Assembly: GCF_900163655.1 (NCBI RefSeq)
Contig: NZ_FWFG01000089.1
Span: 1 to 42,891 of the forward strand
Direction: 5' to 3'
Origin: Brachybacterium nesterenkovii
Lineage (GTDB): Bacteria > Actinomycetota > Actinomycetes > Actinomycetales > Dermabacteraceae
DNA: 42,891 nucleotides
Below are positions 42,861-42,891 of this stretch, in pieces (the first letter of the stretch is position 1; each line of letters opens with the position of its first letter). A model generated the notes under the pieces. That model worked only from the letters and a program-made list of their open reading frames with translations, searched no databases and was not told the DNA's origin. A program made the translations under genes and the position numbers.

Positions 42861-42891
42861 TGCGTGCGGGGGGCGGGGGACGGCGAGACGC

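Overview
The window is about 43 kb of very GC-rich DNA carrying the chromosomal replication-origin neighbourhood of an actinobacterium. The gene order (DLW-39/tRNA-Ile/DUF3566/gyrA/gyrB ... DUF721/recF/dnaN/dnaA, then rpmH/rnpA/yidD/yidC/jag/rsmG/parA/parB, then trxB/pseudokinase/murJ/DUF6049/pcnA, then a class A PBP and rpsF/ssb/rpsR/rplI) is the classical actinobacterial origin order. High GC, a zinc-less bS18 and frequent GTG starts with good Shine-Dalgarno sequences suggest Micrococcales, possibly a Dermabacteraceae/Brachybacterium-like organism. That placement is inference.

Layout. (1) 1-500: tails of two mobile-element genes (an IS30-type transposase and a large serine recombinase) fused together and abutting the 3' end of tRNA-Ala. 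(2) 494-15051, all minus strand: tRNA-Ala, DLW-39, tRNA-Ile, DUF3566, gyrA, gyrB, an anthranilate-synthase-type pair (trpE/trpG-like) between gyrB and DUF721, then DUF721, recF, dnaN, the dnaN-dnaA origin region and dnaA. (3) 15052-22053, plus strand: a near-consensus promoter drives rpmH-rnpA-yidD-yidC-jag-rsmG-parA-parB with tight or overlapping junctions. (4) 22054-25688: a 3.6-kb gene-free interval between convergent genes. It holds ten parS-like palindromes (23230-25095) and, at its right end, a compact set of DnaA-box-like sites with direct and inverted repeats (25295-25503). (5) 25689-36077, minus strand: a cysteine-less thioredoxin-fold protein, trxB, a membrane protein in the place where sigM/anti-sigma is found in mycobacteria, a pseudokinase-discoidin membrane protein, murJ and DUF6049. 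(6) 36129-42786, plus strand: pcnA, a bifunctional penicillin-binding protein with long low-complexity ends, and rpsF-ssb-rpsR-rplI, closed by a strong hairpin terminator.

How it fits together: initiation (DnaA, DnaN, RecF, gyrase), segregation (ParA, ParB and the parS cluster), membrane-protein insertion (YidC, YidD, Jag/KhpB) and cell-wall lipid II flipping and polymerisation (MurJ, pseudokinase, PBP) sit around one origin. The least ordinary element is the gene-free centromere-like island after parB. It combines clustered, graded parS sites with a second set of DnaA boxes, and is paired with a ParB carrying an unusually long (about 300-residue) disordered insertion.
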